The position numbers and the translations under genes were made by a program. The notes below the pieces were generated by a model. The model was not told the DNA's origin. It made no database searches and saw only the letters and a program-made list of their open reading frames with translations. DNA of 64,000 bases from JAQGMJ01 sp036498945 (GTDB lineage: Bacteria; Pseudomonadota; Gammaproteobacteria; Burkholderiales; JAEUOS01): positions 1-64,000 of the forward strand of contig DASYEQ010000008.1 in NCBI GenBank assembly GCA_036498945.1, read 5' to 3'. Each line of letters begins with the position of its first letter. Within the stretch, counting starts at the first letter, position 1. This document shows positions 24,307 to 32,238 of this stretch, one piece after another.

Positions 24307-25455
24307 ATGGACTTTTCTTTCAGCGGCGAACAGCAGCAACTGCGCAACTCCCTGCGCCGCTACCTGGCCAGGGAGTATTCCTTCGAGGCGCGCAAGAAGA
24401 TCGTCCATGGCGCCGGCGTCAGCGACGCCGCCTGGGCCGGCTTCGCCGAACTGGGCCTGCTCGGGGTAACGGTGCCGGAGGCGCATGGCGGTTTCGGCGG
24501 CAATGGTATGGACCTGCTGGTGGTGATGGAAGAATTCGGCCGCGGCCTGGTCGTCGAACCCTACTTCGCCACCGCGGTGCTCGGCGCGGCGCTGCTGCGG
24601 TTCGGTGGCGATGCAGGTGCCGGCGCGCATGCGCAGGCGCTGCTGCCGCAGGTGGCGGACGGCTCGCTCAAGCTGGCGGCGGCGCTTGGCGAGCGGCAGT
24701 CGCGCCATGAACTCTTCAACGTCGCCTGCACGGCAACGACGCAAGGCGGCGGTTATGTGCTCGACGGCGCCAAGACGGTGGCGCTCCACGGCGCGCAGGC
24801 GGATCGCATCATCGTCAGCGCGCGCACCGGTGGCGCGCAGCGCGAGACGGCCGGGCTTACGCTGTTCGTGATCGGCCGCGACACACCAGGGATTACCGTC
24901 AGCGACTATCGCACCATCGACGGCATGCGCGCTGCCGACCTTACGCTGGGCAATATGGCCGTGGGCGCCGACGCCGTGCTCGGCCGGCCGGGCGAGGCCT
25001 GGGGCGTGATCGAGCGTGCGGCTGAAGTTGGCGTCGCTGCACTGGTCGCCGAGGCGGTGGGCGCGATGGATGCGCTGCACGAGGCAACGCTTGAATACCT
25101 GAAGACGCGCCAGCAGTTCGGCATGCCCATCGGCCGCTTCCAGGTGCTGCAGCATCGCGCGGTGGAGATGTTCATGGAAATCGAGCAGGCGCGCTCGCTG
25201 GCCTACCTGGCGGCGGTGAAGCTGGATGGTGAGGACGCGCATGAGCGCGCCCGCGCCATCCACGCAGCCAAGGCGCGCGCCGGGCGCGCGATCAAATTCG
25301 TCGGCCAGTCGGCGATCCAGATGCACGGCGGCATGGGCATGACCGACGAGCTGCCGGCTTCGCACTGGTTCAAGCGCATCAGCATGATCGAGGCGACGCT
25401 GGGCGATACCGATCATCACCTCGCCGCTTTCGCCGCGCTGGACGCGGCCTCTTGA
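24307..25455 (+). CDS. Acyl-CoA dehydrogenase, small-subunit type (PimD-like)
   Basis: A 382-residue partner of the preceding gene. It starts MDFSFSGEQQQLRNSLRRYLA, then GFAELGLLGVTVPEAHGGFGG and VVMEEFGRGLVVEPYFATAVL. Its central domain is more divergent (ATTQGGGYVLDGAKTVALHGAQADRI), and the FAD motif EPGAGS seen in the partner is absent. The C-terminal domain has TRQQFGMPIGRFQVLQHRAV and SAIQMHGGMGMTDELPASHWFKR. This is the pattern of the small subunit in PimCD-like alpha2beta2 enzymes. GGGGGAAACGGAC lies before the ATG. It is very probably co-transcribed with the large subunit. Confidence 0.92.
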   Translation: MDFSFSGEQQQLRNSLRRYLAREYSFEARKKIVHGAGVSDAAWAGFAELGLLGVTVPEAHGGFGGNGMDLLVVMEEFGRGLVVEPYFATAVLGAALLRFGGDAGAGAHAQALLPQVADGSLKLAAALGERQSRHELFNVACTATTQGGGYVLDGAKTVALHGAQADRIIVSARTGGAQRETAGLTLFVIGRDTPGITVSDYRTIDGMRAADLTLGNMAVGADAVLGRPGEAWGVIERAAEVGVAALVAEAVGAMDALHEATLEYLKTRQQFGMPIGRFQVLQHRAVEMFMEIEQARSLAYLAAVKLDGEDAHERARAIHAAKARAGRAIKFVGQSAIQMHGGMGMTDELPASHWFKRISMIEATLGDTDHHLAAFAALDAAS

Positions 25456-25550
25456 GGCAGCGCAAGTTGCGCGCGCCGTTTTTGGCCGATAATCCGCAAA
25501 CCGTTTAACCTGACCCCGGAAGCTGCCTTCGGCAACCCCCCGAGCATCGC

Positions 25551-26000
25551 ATGGCCATCAAATACTACTGGGAAGACCTGACCCCCGGCGAAACCGTCGA
25601 CATCGGCACCTATACGATCACGCAGGACGAGATCCTAGCTTTCGCCAAGCAGTTCGACCCGCAGCCTTTTCACATCGATCCGGAAGCCGCCAAGAGCTCC
25701 ATCTTCGGCGGCCTGATCGCCAGCGGCTGGCATAGCTGCAGCCTGGTGATGCGCATGATGTGCGACGCCTACCTCAACGAGACCGCCAGCCTCGGTTCGC
25801 CCGGGCTGGAAGAGGTACGCTGGCTGAAGCCGGTGCGCCCCGGCGACACCTTGCGCGCCACCCGCACCATCGAGGAATCACGCCCCACCAGCAAGCCTGA
25901 TCGCGGGCTGGTGCTGACCCGCTGGGACATGTACAACCAGAACGGCGAACACCTGCTGATGATGCGCGGGTATGGGCTGTTCGGGCGTCGGCCCGCCTAG
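25551..26000 (+). CDS. MaoC-like hot-dog hydratase
   Basis: A 149-residue hot-dog fold protein. KYYWEDLTPGETVDIGTYTI opens the chain. The hydratase motif follows as ILAFAKQFDPQPFHIDPEAA (Asp and His of the R-hydratase dyad), then FGGLIASGWHSCSLVMRMM and a C-terminal strand region (KPDRGLVLTRWDMYNQNG). These enzymes hydrate enoyl-CoA, which fits the two acyl-CoA dehydrogenases just upstream (95-bp gap). Size is normal for single-domain bacterial MaoC proteins. Some family members instead act on mesaconyl- or ring-derived CoA esters; the substrate is unresolved. Confidence 0.9.
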   Translation: MAIKYYWEDLTPGETVDIGTYTITQDEILAFAKQFDPQPFHIDPEAAKSSIFGGLIASGWHSCSLVMRMMCDAYLNETASLGSPGLEEVRWLKPVRPGDTLRATRTIEESRPTSKPDRGLVLTRWDMYNQNGEHLLMMRGYGLFGRRPA

Positions 26001-26011
26001 TTTTATACCCC

Positions 26012-26114
26012 ATCCCCTCCTGTCCCTCCCCTTGAAAGGGAGGGGGCTTGCCAAGTTGCCGCGCATTGGAGCGAAGGGTTCCTCCCCTTTCAAGGGAGAG
26101 GACAGGAGGGGGAT
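26012..26114. repeat. Large imperfect inverted repeat with nested hairpins (REP/MITE-like element)
   Basis: The left arm (26012-26046, ATCCCCTCCTGTCCCTCCCC onwards) and right arm (26081-26114, ending GAGGACAGGAGGGGGAT) are near-perfect reverse complements around a 34-base spacer. Each arm also contains its own small hairpin centred on CTTGAAAG or TTTCAAG. The element fills the gap between the convergent MaoC and gamma-carbonic anhydrase genes. It looks like an extragenic repetitive palindrome that may also act as a transcription end point. Confidence 0.75.
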
Positions 26115-26139
26115 CGGGAAACCCCGCGCCGAAGTTCGT

Positions 26140-26718
26140 TCAGGGCTGTGCGGACCCGGCACCCAGCTGGCGCAGGAAGGCTTCATCCACGCCCTCTGAA
26201 ATCGGCGTCAATTCCTTCTTGTAGCGCGCCGCGCGGTTGATGTAGCCCTCGGCGATTTTCGTCAGGTGGGCGTGCTCTTCGGGCCGCGTTTCGCGCGTCA
26301 CCTTGCCGGGCGAGCCCAGCACCATCGAGCCGTCGGGAATCACCTTGCCTTCGCCGATCAGGGCGTTGGCGCCGATGATGCAGTTCTTGCCGATCTTCGC
26401 GCCGTTGAGGATCACGGCGTTGATGCCGATCAGGGTGTTTTCCTCGATGGTGCAGCCGTGCACCATCGCCAGGTGGCCGATGGTGACGTTGCGCGCGATG
26501 TTGAGTGGAAAGCCGGGGTCGGCGTGCAGCACCGCGCCGTCCTGCACGTTCACGCCTTCGGCGAGATTGATGACTTCGTTGTCCGAACGCAGCACGGCGT
26601 TGAACCACACGTTCGATTTCGGCCCCATGGTGACGCTGCCGATCACCTGGGCGTTGGGGGCGACGTAGGCGTCGGGCGCGATTTTCGGCGTGCGTTCGCC
26701 GAGGGAATAGATGGGCAT
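26140..26718 (-). CDS. Gamma carbonic anhydrase-like hexapeptide-repeat protein (YrdA/PaaY type)
   Basis: A 192-residue left-handed beta-helix protein. Hexapeptide repeats run from VAPNAQVIGSVTMGPKSNVW to IPDGSMVLGSPGKVTR. The metal-site histidines are visible in GAVLHADPG and TIGHLAMVHGCTI, spaced as in gamma-carbonic anhydrases. It ends in a C-terminal helix of about 40 residues. Members are carbonic anhydrases or CoA-thioester hydrolases (PaaY). The first ATG (26718) fits the family start MPIYSLGERTPKI. Its position in a cluster of CoA-ester genes makes a PaaY-like thioesterase role possible, but the sequence does not decide this. Confidence 0.9.
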   Translation of the reverse strand: MPIYSLGERTPKIAPDAYVAPNAQVIGSVTMGPKSNVWFNAVLRSDNEVINLAEGVNVQDGAVLHADPGFPLNIARNVTIGHLAMVHGCTIEENTLIGINAVILNGAKIGKNCIIGANALIGEGKVIPDGSMVLGSPGKVTRETRPEEHAHLTKIAEGYINRAARYKKELTPISEGVDEAFLRQLGAGSAQP

Positions 26719-26746
26719 GGCTTGGCTTGCGGATGAGGTGGTGGGA

Positions 26747-27685
26747 TCAGGCGGCGTGGGCGTAGGCGAAATTCTTCGGCTTGCCGGCGACCGAAAGGTG
26801 GCCGTAAAACTCGGTTTGCGGCAGTTGCGGGCGGATCATTTCGCGCACCGCCACCAGGCGGTCGAGGTCGATGCCGGTTCGCACGCCCATCGATTCGAAC
26901 ATGAAGGCGAGGTCTTCGGTGACCACGTTGCCCGAGGCATTCGGCGCATACGGGCAGCCACCCAGGCCGCCGAGCGTGGAATCGAAATGCCGCACGCCGA
27001 CCTCATACGCCGCCAGGCAGTTGGCCAACCCCAGGCCACGCGTGTTGTGGAAATGCGCTTCGATGCGCAACTCCGGCCCCACCGCGCTGCGCACGGCGGT
27101 GAAAACGTTCTTGATCTGCAACGGGTTGGCGTAGCCCACGGTATCGGCCAGGCTGATCTCGTCCACACCGGCTTCCTGCAAGGCGACGGCGGCGCGCACT
27201 ACGTCTTCCTGCGACACGTCGCCCTGGAGGGTGCAGCCGAAAGCAGTGGAGCAGGCAGCCATCACCTTGAAGCGCTTCTCTTTCGCCAGGCCGTCGCGCA
27301 GCTCGCACATCTTTTTCACTTCGCCGATCTGCTCCATCGTCGACTTGCGCACGTTCGATTGCGAATGCGCTTCCGACACCGACACCGGCACGGTCACCAC
27401 GCGCGCCCCGGCCTCGACCGCACGCTCGCAGCCCTTGTAATTCGGCACCAGCACTTCGACGCCCAGCCCCGCCAGCGAATTGGCGTAGGCCAACACCTCT
27501 GCGGCATCCGCGAACTGCGGAATCAGCTTGACCGGCACGAAGGAGCACACCTCGATCACCGGCACGCCGGCTTCGTATTCCGCCTTGATCCATGCCTTTT
27601 TCTGCTCCGTGGGCATGAAGTCCTTGGAGATCTGCAGGCCGTCGCGCGGGCCGACTTCGGTGAGATAAACGTCGCGTTGCGTCAT
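26747..27685 (-). CDS. Hydroxymethylglutaryl-CoA lyase
   Basis: A 312-residue DRE-TIM metallolyase that cleaves HMG-CoA to acetoacetate and acetyl-CoA, used in leucine breakdown. Signatures are VYLTEVGPRDGLQ at the N-terminus, LVPNYKGCERA, metal ligands in IEAHFHNTRGLGLANCLA, and the catalytic-cysteine loop LGGLGGCPYAPNASGNVVTED. ATG 27685 is chosen by the family N-terminus MTQRDVYLTEVG, with AGGAG ten bases upstream; the longer open frame upstream overlaps the divergent MaoC promoter. The gene lies 28 bp upstream of and runs toward the gamma-carbonic anhydrase gene, probably in one unit. Some relatives use other 3-hydroxyacyl-CoAs. Confidence 0.92.
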   Translation of the reverse strand: MTQRDVYLTEVGPRDGLQISKDFMPTEQKKAWIKAEYEAGVPVIEVCSFVPVKLIPQFADAAEVLAYANSLAGLGVEVLVPNYKGCERAVEAGARVVTVPVSVSEAHSQSNVRKSTMEQIGEVKKMCELRDGLAKEKRFKVMAACSTAFGCTLQGDVSQEDVVRAAVALQEAGVDEISLADTVGYANPLQIKNVFTAVRSAVGPELRIEAHFHNTRGLGLANCLAAYEVGVRHFDSTLGGLGGCPYAPNASGNVVTEDLAFMFESMGVRTGIDLDRLVAVREMIRPQLPQTEFYGHLSVAGKPKNFAYAHAA

Positions 27686-27796
27686 GATATTGGGCTCCTG
27701 CAAGGGGCATTTTGCGCGGGCAAATGCATGCGCTGCCCCGATGCCGTTATAGTAACAGTCTCCCCCATCAGGCAAGCCGCGCCCAAGGTTATGCGC

Positions 27797-28243
27797 ATGA
27801 TTAAGCAGGGCATCAAGTACAGCGAAGTGGCCGTCGGCGAGCATTTCATCGAACGGATGGACATCACCGACGCCCATCTTTCCATCGGCGCCGCCCTGAT
27901 CGCCGACTTCAACCCCTTGCATGTGGATGAGGACTTCGCCAAACGCTCACGCCACGGCGGCCGCATCCTGCATGGCGTCATCACCAGCGCCATCATCGGC
28001 GCACCCGTCGGCATGATCTTCGCCGGCACCGCTATCGGGTACCTGGAGCACAACTGCAAGTTCATGGCGCCGGTGCGCGCCGGTGACACCCTCACCACCA
28101 CCTGGACCGTGGAAGCCAAGGACGACAAGCCGAAGCACGACGGCGGCGTGGTGCGCATGCGCGCCGAATGCGTCAACCAGGCCGGCACCGTGGTGGCGCA
28201 GGCGAATGGGGCGATGCTGGTGAAGAACGGGTTGGTGGCATAG
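27797..28243 (+). CDS. MaoC-like dehydratase
   Basis: A 148-residue hot-dog protein. It begins MIKQGIKYSEVAVGEHFIER, has the hydratase motif LIADFNPLHVDEDFAKRS, then GRILHGVITSAIIGAPVGMIF and KFMAPVRAGDTLTTTWTVEA. ATG 27797 is preferred because AAGG lies eight bases upstream; ATG 27791 is two bases from it. The gene is divergent from HMG-CoA lyase (111-bp gap). It is distinct in sequence from the MaoC protein at 25551. Probably a (R)-specific enoyl-CoA hydratase or beta-hydroxyacyl dehydratase; substrate unknown. Confidence 0.9.
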   Translation: MIKQGIKYSEVAVGEHFIERMDITDAHLSIGAALIADFNPLHVDEDFAKRSRHGGRILHGVITSAIIGAPVGMIFAGTAIGYLEHNCKFMAPVRAGDTLTTTWTVEAKDDKPKHDGGVVRMRAECVNQAGTVVAQANGAMLVKNGLVA

Positions 28244-28317
28244 ATTCGCAACTCCAGGGAACGGGAGGCTGCCGTACGCGGTACCATGGCGGCCCTTTGA
28301 AATTTTCCTGGCCTTCG

Positions 28318-29085
28318 ATGTCCGACGCAGAACCCATCCGCCTTTCCAAACGCATGAGCGAACTCGGCCTGGCCTCGCGCCGCGAGGCCGACGAATGGAT
28401 CGAGCGCGGCTGGGTGCGGGTGGATGGCGAAGTGGCGATCCTCGGCACCAAGTGGCTGCCGGGGCAGCAGATCAGTATCGACCCGCGCGCGCGCAAGCAG
28501 CAGGAGCGCAAGCTCACGGTGCTGCTGCACAAGCCGGTGGGCTATGTGAGCGGGCAGGCGGAAGATGGCCACCAGCCGGCCGTGGTGCTGGTGCTGCCGG
28601 AGACACAGTGGACCCCGCCCGCGATGAAAAGCAAGATGGAAGGGCGCCTGCAGCGCAAAGACCTGCTGGGCTTCGCACCGGCGGGGCGCCTGGACATTGA
28701 TTCGACCGGCCTGCTGGTGCTGACGCAGGACGGACGCATCGCCAAGCAATTGATCGGCGAAGATTCGGATGTGGAAAAGGAATACCTGGTGCGGGTGAAA
28801 TACACCAAGGGTGCCAAGTTGCCTGAGACTGACTTGCGCCTCTTGCAATACGGCCTGAGCCTGGACGGCAAGAAGCTCAAGCCTGCGCGCGTCGGCTGGC
28901 AGAACGAAGACCAGTTGCGTTTCATTCTGAAAGAAGGCAAGAAGCGGCAGATTCGCCGCATGTGCGAACTGGTAGGGCTGGAAGTGCTGGCGCTCAAGCG
29001 CGTGCGCATTGGTTTGGTCCGGCTGGGCGAGTTGCCCGTCGGCAAGTGGCGCCTGCTTGGGCCTGATGAAAAGTTTGCGGCATGA
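28318..29085 (+). CDS. rluF: RNA pseudouridine synthase, RluF/RsuA family
   Basis: A 255-residue RNA-modifying enzyme. An S4 RNA-binding domain (about 8-60: IRLSKRMSELGLASRREADEW) precedes the catalytic domain. The catalytic aspartate lies in FAPAGRLDIDSTGLLVLTQDG, preceded by LLHKPVGYVSGQAEDG and followed by EKEYLVRV and LKEGKKRQIRRMCELVGL. These are the RsuA/RluB/E/F group motifs. The KPxGYvSg variant and absence of a long C-terminal tail favour RluF (23S rRNA U2604), though RsuA-like activity is possible. The stop overlaps the start of the next gene (29082), so the two are translationally coupled. Confidence 0.87.
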   Translation: MSDAEPIRLSKRMSELGLASRREADEWIERGWVRVDGEVAILGTKWLPGQQISIDPRARKQQERKLTVLLHKPVGYVSGQAEDGHQPAVVLVLPETQWTPPAMKSKMEGRLQRKDLLGFAPAGRLDIDSTGLLVLTQDGRIAKQLIGEDSDVEKEYLVRVKYTKGAKLPETDLRLLQYGLSLDGKKLKPARVGWQNEDQLRFILKEGKKRQIRRMCELVGLEVLALKRVRIGLVRLGELPVGKWRLLGPDEKFAA

Positions 29086-30251
29086 GCGACAACGAAATCG
29101 TCTGGAAGGAAAAGGGCGCCGAGCGGCGCGCGCGCTGGCATTCGGAGGCAGGCGTGCCGCCGCCCAGGCGGGTGGTGATCGCCGACGACACACTCACGGC
29201 CGACCGCGCCTATCGTCTCGCCTGCGAGGGCACGGCGATGCTCTGGCGCGGCGATTTCCAGAATGCGCGCCTGCTGCTGCAGGCGCTCGGCCGGCGGGTA
29301 GACGGCAAGAAGGAAAAGCCGGGTGCGCCGCCCAAGGCGGACGGTAAATCGCAGGCGGAAAAGTTCCACTTGTATCGCATGGGCCAGGCGCAGCGCGCAC
29401 GCACGCTGGGCATGCTGCTGATTCCCTTCGACGCCGACCATACCGTGCCGCTGCGCCGCGCGCCCGATGTGACGGCGGCCTGCACCGAGGCTTACGGGGC
29501 GGTGGAGACGCCTTATGTCGCTTCGCTGCGCGAGCTGATCGGCCTGATCGGCGCGCACGAGTGGCGCCGGCGCGGCCTGCCGGTGGAGGCGCTGGGGGCC
29601 GACAAATCCGGCGCGCCCAACCGCATCCACGCGCATTACGGGGTATTCGCGCCGGTGCGCGGCGAATATCTCGAACTGGTGTGGCGTGCGCCGCTGCCGA
29701 AGATGGACCTCGCCTTCGACATCGGTACCGGCACTGTCGTGTTGGCGGCGATTCTCGCCCGGCGTGGCGTCAAGCGCGTGGTGGCGACCGAACTCGATGC
29801 ACGCGCGCTCACCTGCGCGCGCGACAACCTGCGCCGGCTGAAGATCGACGAGCGCATAGAGGTGGTCGAGGCTGACCTGTTTCCGCCCATCGAAATGGGC
29901 CAGGCCGACCTGATCATCTGCAACCCGCCCTGGTTGCCCGGCAAGCCGGGCGCGCCGCTGGAACGCGCGATCTATGACCAGGACAGCCGCATGCTCAAGG
30001 GCTTTCTCGGCGGCCTGGCCGCGCGCCTGGCGCCGCGCGGGGAAGGCTGGCTGATTCTTTCCGACCTGGCCGAGCATCTGGGCCTGCGCACCCGCGAAGA
30101 GTTGCTGGGATGGATCGCCGAGGCCGGATTGAAGGAAGTCGGGCGGCTGGAGGCGCGGCCACAGCATCCAAAGTCGAATGACGAGAACGATCCGCTGCAT
30201 GCGGCGCGCAAGAGGGAAGTGACTTCGCTTTGGCGGCTCGCCGCGGCTTGA
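29082..30251 (+). CDS. Class I SAM-dependent methyltransferase with NPPW motif
   Basis: A 389-residue protein. Residues about 1-190 form an N-terminal domain with a conserved-looking IADDTLTADRAYRLACEGTAML and EKFHLYRMGQAQRARTLGM. The catalytic Rossmann domain follows: MDLAFDIGTGTVVLAAILARRG is SAM motif I, VVATELDARAL motif II, and IICNPPWLPG is the N-P-P-[FYW] signature of methyltransferases that modify planar nitrogens (RsmC, PrmC, N6-adenine types). Coupling to an rRNA pseudouridine synthase gene suggests an RNA or ribosomal-protein target, which is inference. The ending is defined by a stop 146 bp before the convergent hydrolase gene. Confidence 0.88.
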   Translation: MSDNEIVWKEKGAERRARWHSEAGVPPPRRVVIADDTLTADRAYRLACEGTAMLWRGDFQNARLLLQALGRRVDGKKEKPGAPPKADGKSQAEKFHLYRMGQAQRARTLGMLLIPFDADHTVPLRRAPDVTAACTEAYGAVETPYVASLRELIGLIGAHEWRRRGLPVEALGADKSGAPNRIHAHYGVFAPVRGEYLELVWRAPLPKMDLAFDIGTGTVVLAAILARRGVKRVVATELDARALTCARDNLRRLKIDERIEVVEADLFPPIEMGQADLIICNPPWLPGKPGAPLERAIYDQDSRMLKGFLGGLAARLAPRGEGWLILSDLAEHLGLRTREELLGWIAEAGLKEVGRLEARPQHPKSNDENDPLHAARKREVTSLWRLAAA

Positions 30252-30262
30252 CCCGCGGGAAG

Positions 30263-30314
30263 AGCCTCGCCGGGCGCTCGCTGATATCGGTACTCCCGAG
30301 GCGCGGGCGAGGCT
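30263..30314. repeat. Inverted repeat between convergent genes
   Basis: AGCCTCGCC at 30263-30271 and GGCGAGGCT at 30306-30314 are exact inverted 9-bp arms with a 34-base loop. The element lies between the convergent methyltransferase and exported hydrolase genes and may help end transcription; there is no T-run. Confidence 0.35.
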
Positions 30315-30396
30315 GTTGGAACCCGCGCGGTGCGGCGACGGGGAAGTCGCCGCCATGCGGAGCGTCGCGCCCGCCAGGACGCTGAAAGCGGCAACG

Positions 30397-31461
30397 CTAG
30401 CGCTTCGGCGCGGTCTTCAGAAACTCCGCCAGCTTGTCCTTGTAGAACCTCGCCATCCCGGTGGTGCCGTGGCCGCGCGTTTCCGCGCTGGCGGGGATGA
30501 GGTAGTAGCTGGCGTTCTTGATGCGTTTCAGTTCACGGTCGAGGACACCAAGCTCAGGCGGGTTGCGCTCGTCGTCGGCGGCGTTGATCGCCAGTACGGT
30601 GGCCTGGATGCGCTCGAGCATTGGCAGGGGGTCGTAGTCGAAGGAAGATTCCCACTGGAACAAGGTGTCGTTGGCGTCGCCCCGGAAGGGCTGGCTGGTA
30701 AGTTTCTTGATGATGTCGTCGCCCTTGGCGGAGGTGGGCGCCTGCGCGGTCCAGCCCTGGTTGCCGCCGGAGGTGGCAATCGAGAAGTAGGCGAGGTGGG
30801 TGGACATGTTTTTCGGCTGGGTGGTGTAGTTGCCGCCCATCCAGTCGGGGTCGTTGCGGATCGATTGGGTGAGCATGCGCCGCAGCATCCAGTTGCGCCC
30901 GGACATGGCGCTGGGCAGGCAGGCCATCGGCACGATCGCGTCCATGTATTCGGGGTGGGCTTCGCTCCACATCCAGGCCTGCATGCCGCCCATGGAATTG
31001 CCGATGATCAGGCGCAGGTGCTTGATGCCCAGGCCTTCGCTGAGCAGGCGCCACTGGGCGTTCACCATGTCGTCGTAGTTGTATTGCGGGAACCTGGCGC
31101 GCAGGCCGTCGGAGGGGCGGGTGGATTTGCCGGTGCCGAGTGAATCGGGGATGATCAGGTAGTAGCGGCTGGCGTCCAGCGGCTGGCCGGGGCCGAAGAG
31201 TTCGCCGGCGAAGCCGGGGGTGAGCATGGAGAGGCTGGAGCCCGCCGAGCCGTGCAGCACCAGCACCGGTTCGCCGGCGGGGTTGCCGACGGTGCGGTAG
31301 TGCAGGCGCACCTCGGGGAAGACGTCGCCGGTGTGAAAGCGGAAGTTGCGGGCGACCCATTCGCCTTCTTTGGGCGCGGGATAGTCGGCGGCGCCGGCGG
31401 CCGCGCAGAAAAAAGCGAGCAGGCAGGCGACGAGCGCCGCCATCGAATGCGATATCCTCAT
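30397..31461 (-). CDS. Exported alpha/beta hydrolase of the homoserine O-acetyltransferase (MetX-like) family
   Basis: A 354-residue alpha/beta-hydrolase with an N-terminal signal peptide (HSMAALVACLLAFFCAAAGA, mature from ADYPAPKEGEW). MetX-family features are RLHYRTVGNP, VLVLHGSAGSS, IIPDSLGTGKSTRPSDGLRA and nucleophile elbow IIGNSMGGMQAWMW (Ser). The acid and base are probably Asp in INAADDERNPPELG and His in ETRGHGTTGMARF. True homoserine acetyltransferases are cytosolic and begin without a leader, so this secreted relative more likely hydrolyses an ester. ATG 31461 has GGAGG seven bases upstream; the longer open frame upstream has no ribosome site. Substrate unknown. Confidence 0.87.
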   Translation of the reverse strand: MRISHSMAALVACLLAFFCAAAGAADYPAPKEGEWVARNFRFHTGDVFPEVRLHYRTVGNPAGEPVLVLHGSAGSSLSMLTPGFAGELFGPGQPLDASRYYLIIPDSLGTGKSTRPSDGLRARFPQYNYDDMVNAQWRLLSEGLGIKHLRLIIGNSMGGMQAWMWSEAHPEYMDAIVPMACLPSAMSGRNWMLRRMLTQSIRNDPDWMGGNYTTQPKNMSTHLAYFSIATSGGNQGWTAQAPTSAKGDDIIKKLTSQPFRGDANDTLFQWESSFDYDPLPMLERIQATVLAINAADDERNPPELGVLDRELKRIKNASYYLIPASAETRGHGTTGMARFYKDKLAEFLKTAPKR

Positions 31462-31641
31462 TGTCTTCCTCCGGGCATTGTTTGCGTCGCGGCACGCGCC
31501 CGTCGCGCCGCGATGACCGGCCCGCGCGCTTGCAAGCCATCGCGGGCAATGTAACCGGATTGAACGTGCGCCGGCTGCAGGTGGATGCACTCTACTCCGG
31601 TCCGGTTCGACGTCGTATTTTTACTCTGACTCCAATTTCCT

Positions 31642-32211
31642 ATGCCGCGCCTGTTCGTTTTTTGCGCCTGCCTGATGGTTGCCGTGCTGGCGCCGCTCTC
31701 CGCCGCCGCGGAGGAGGCCGTCGACGACGGCCTGATCACCAAGGCGGATGTGCCGGCGGATGCGCCGGATTTTGCCGGCTATCCGGCCAAGCCGCTCTAC
31801 AAAGGGCGGGTGGCGGCGCCGGATGTGAAGACGGAACGGCGCTCGCGGCTGTACCGCACGGTGATCCGCCTGGGCGTCAAGGACGGCGTGAATTTCGCCG
31901 GACATTACGTGATGGTCGATTGGGGTTGCGGCACGGGCTGTTCCTCGCATGCGATCGTCGATGCGCGCACCGGGCGGGTGTTTCACCCCGCCGAGCTGCG
32001 CTATGACGATCATTCCTTCGTCGATGCCGATCTGTTCGAGGGTGACACGCTCTATGGCGAAGACAGTCCGTTCGCCTACCGCGCCGACAGCCGCCTGCTG
32101 GTGATCGTCAGTGGCGTGGGCGACAAGCGCCGGGGCATCTTTTACTACGAGTGGCGCGGCGAGCGGCTACGGCTGATCCGCTACGTGCCGCATCGCCCGC
32201 AAGGGAAGTAG
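31642..32211 (+). CDS. Uncharacterised exported protein, 189 aa
   Basis: The product has a clear signal peptide (MPRLFVFCACLMVAVLAPLS, then AAAEEA) and a mature domain rich in strands. Notable segments are NFAGHYVMVDWGCGTGCSSH, AIVDARTGRVFHP, ADSRLLVIVSGVGDKRRGIF and YYEWRGERLRLIRYV. The alternating DxRTGRVF and RLLVI patterns resemble a beta-propeller or lipocalin-like periplasmic fold, and GCGTGC could form a disulfide or bind a metal. I recognise this as a recurring proteobacterial hypothetical without a named function. It precedes the MAPEG gene by 27 bp in the same direction. Confidence 0.75.
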   Translation: MPRLFVFCACLMVAVLAPLSAAAEEAVDDGLITKADVPADAPDFAGYPAKPLYKGRVAAPDVKTERRSRLYRTVIRLGVKDGVNFAGHYVMVDWGCGTGCSSHAIVDARTGRVFHPAELRYDDHSFVDADLFEGDTLYGEDSPFAYRADSRLLVIVSGVGDKRRGIFYYEWRGERLRLIRYVPHRPQGK

Positions 32212-32238
32212 CGGTTTTCATCCTGACCAGGAGATTCC

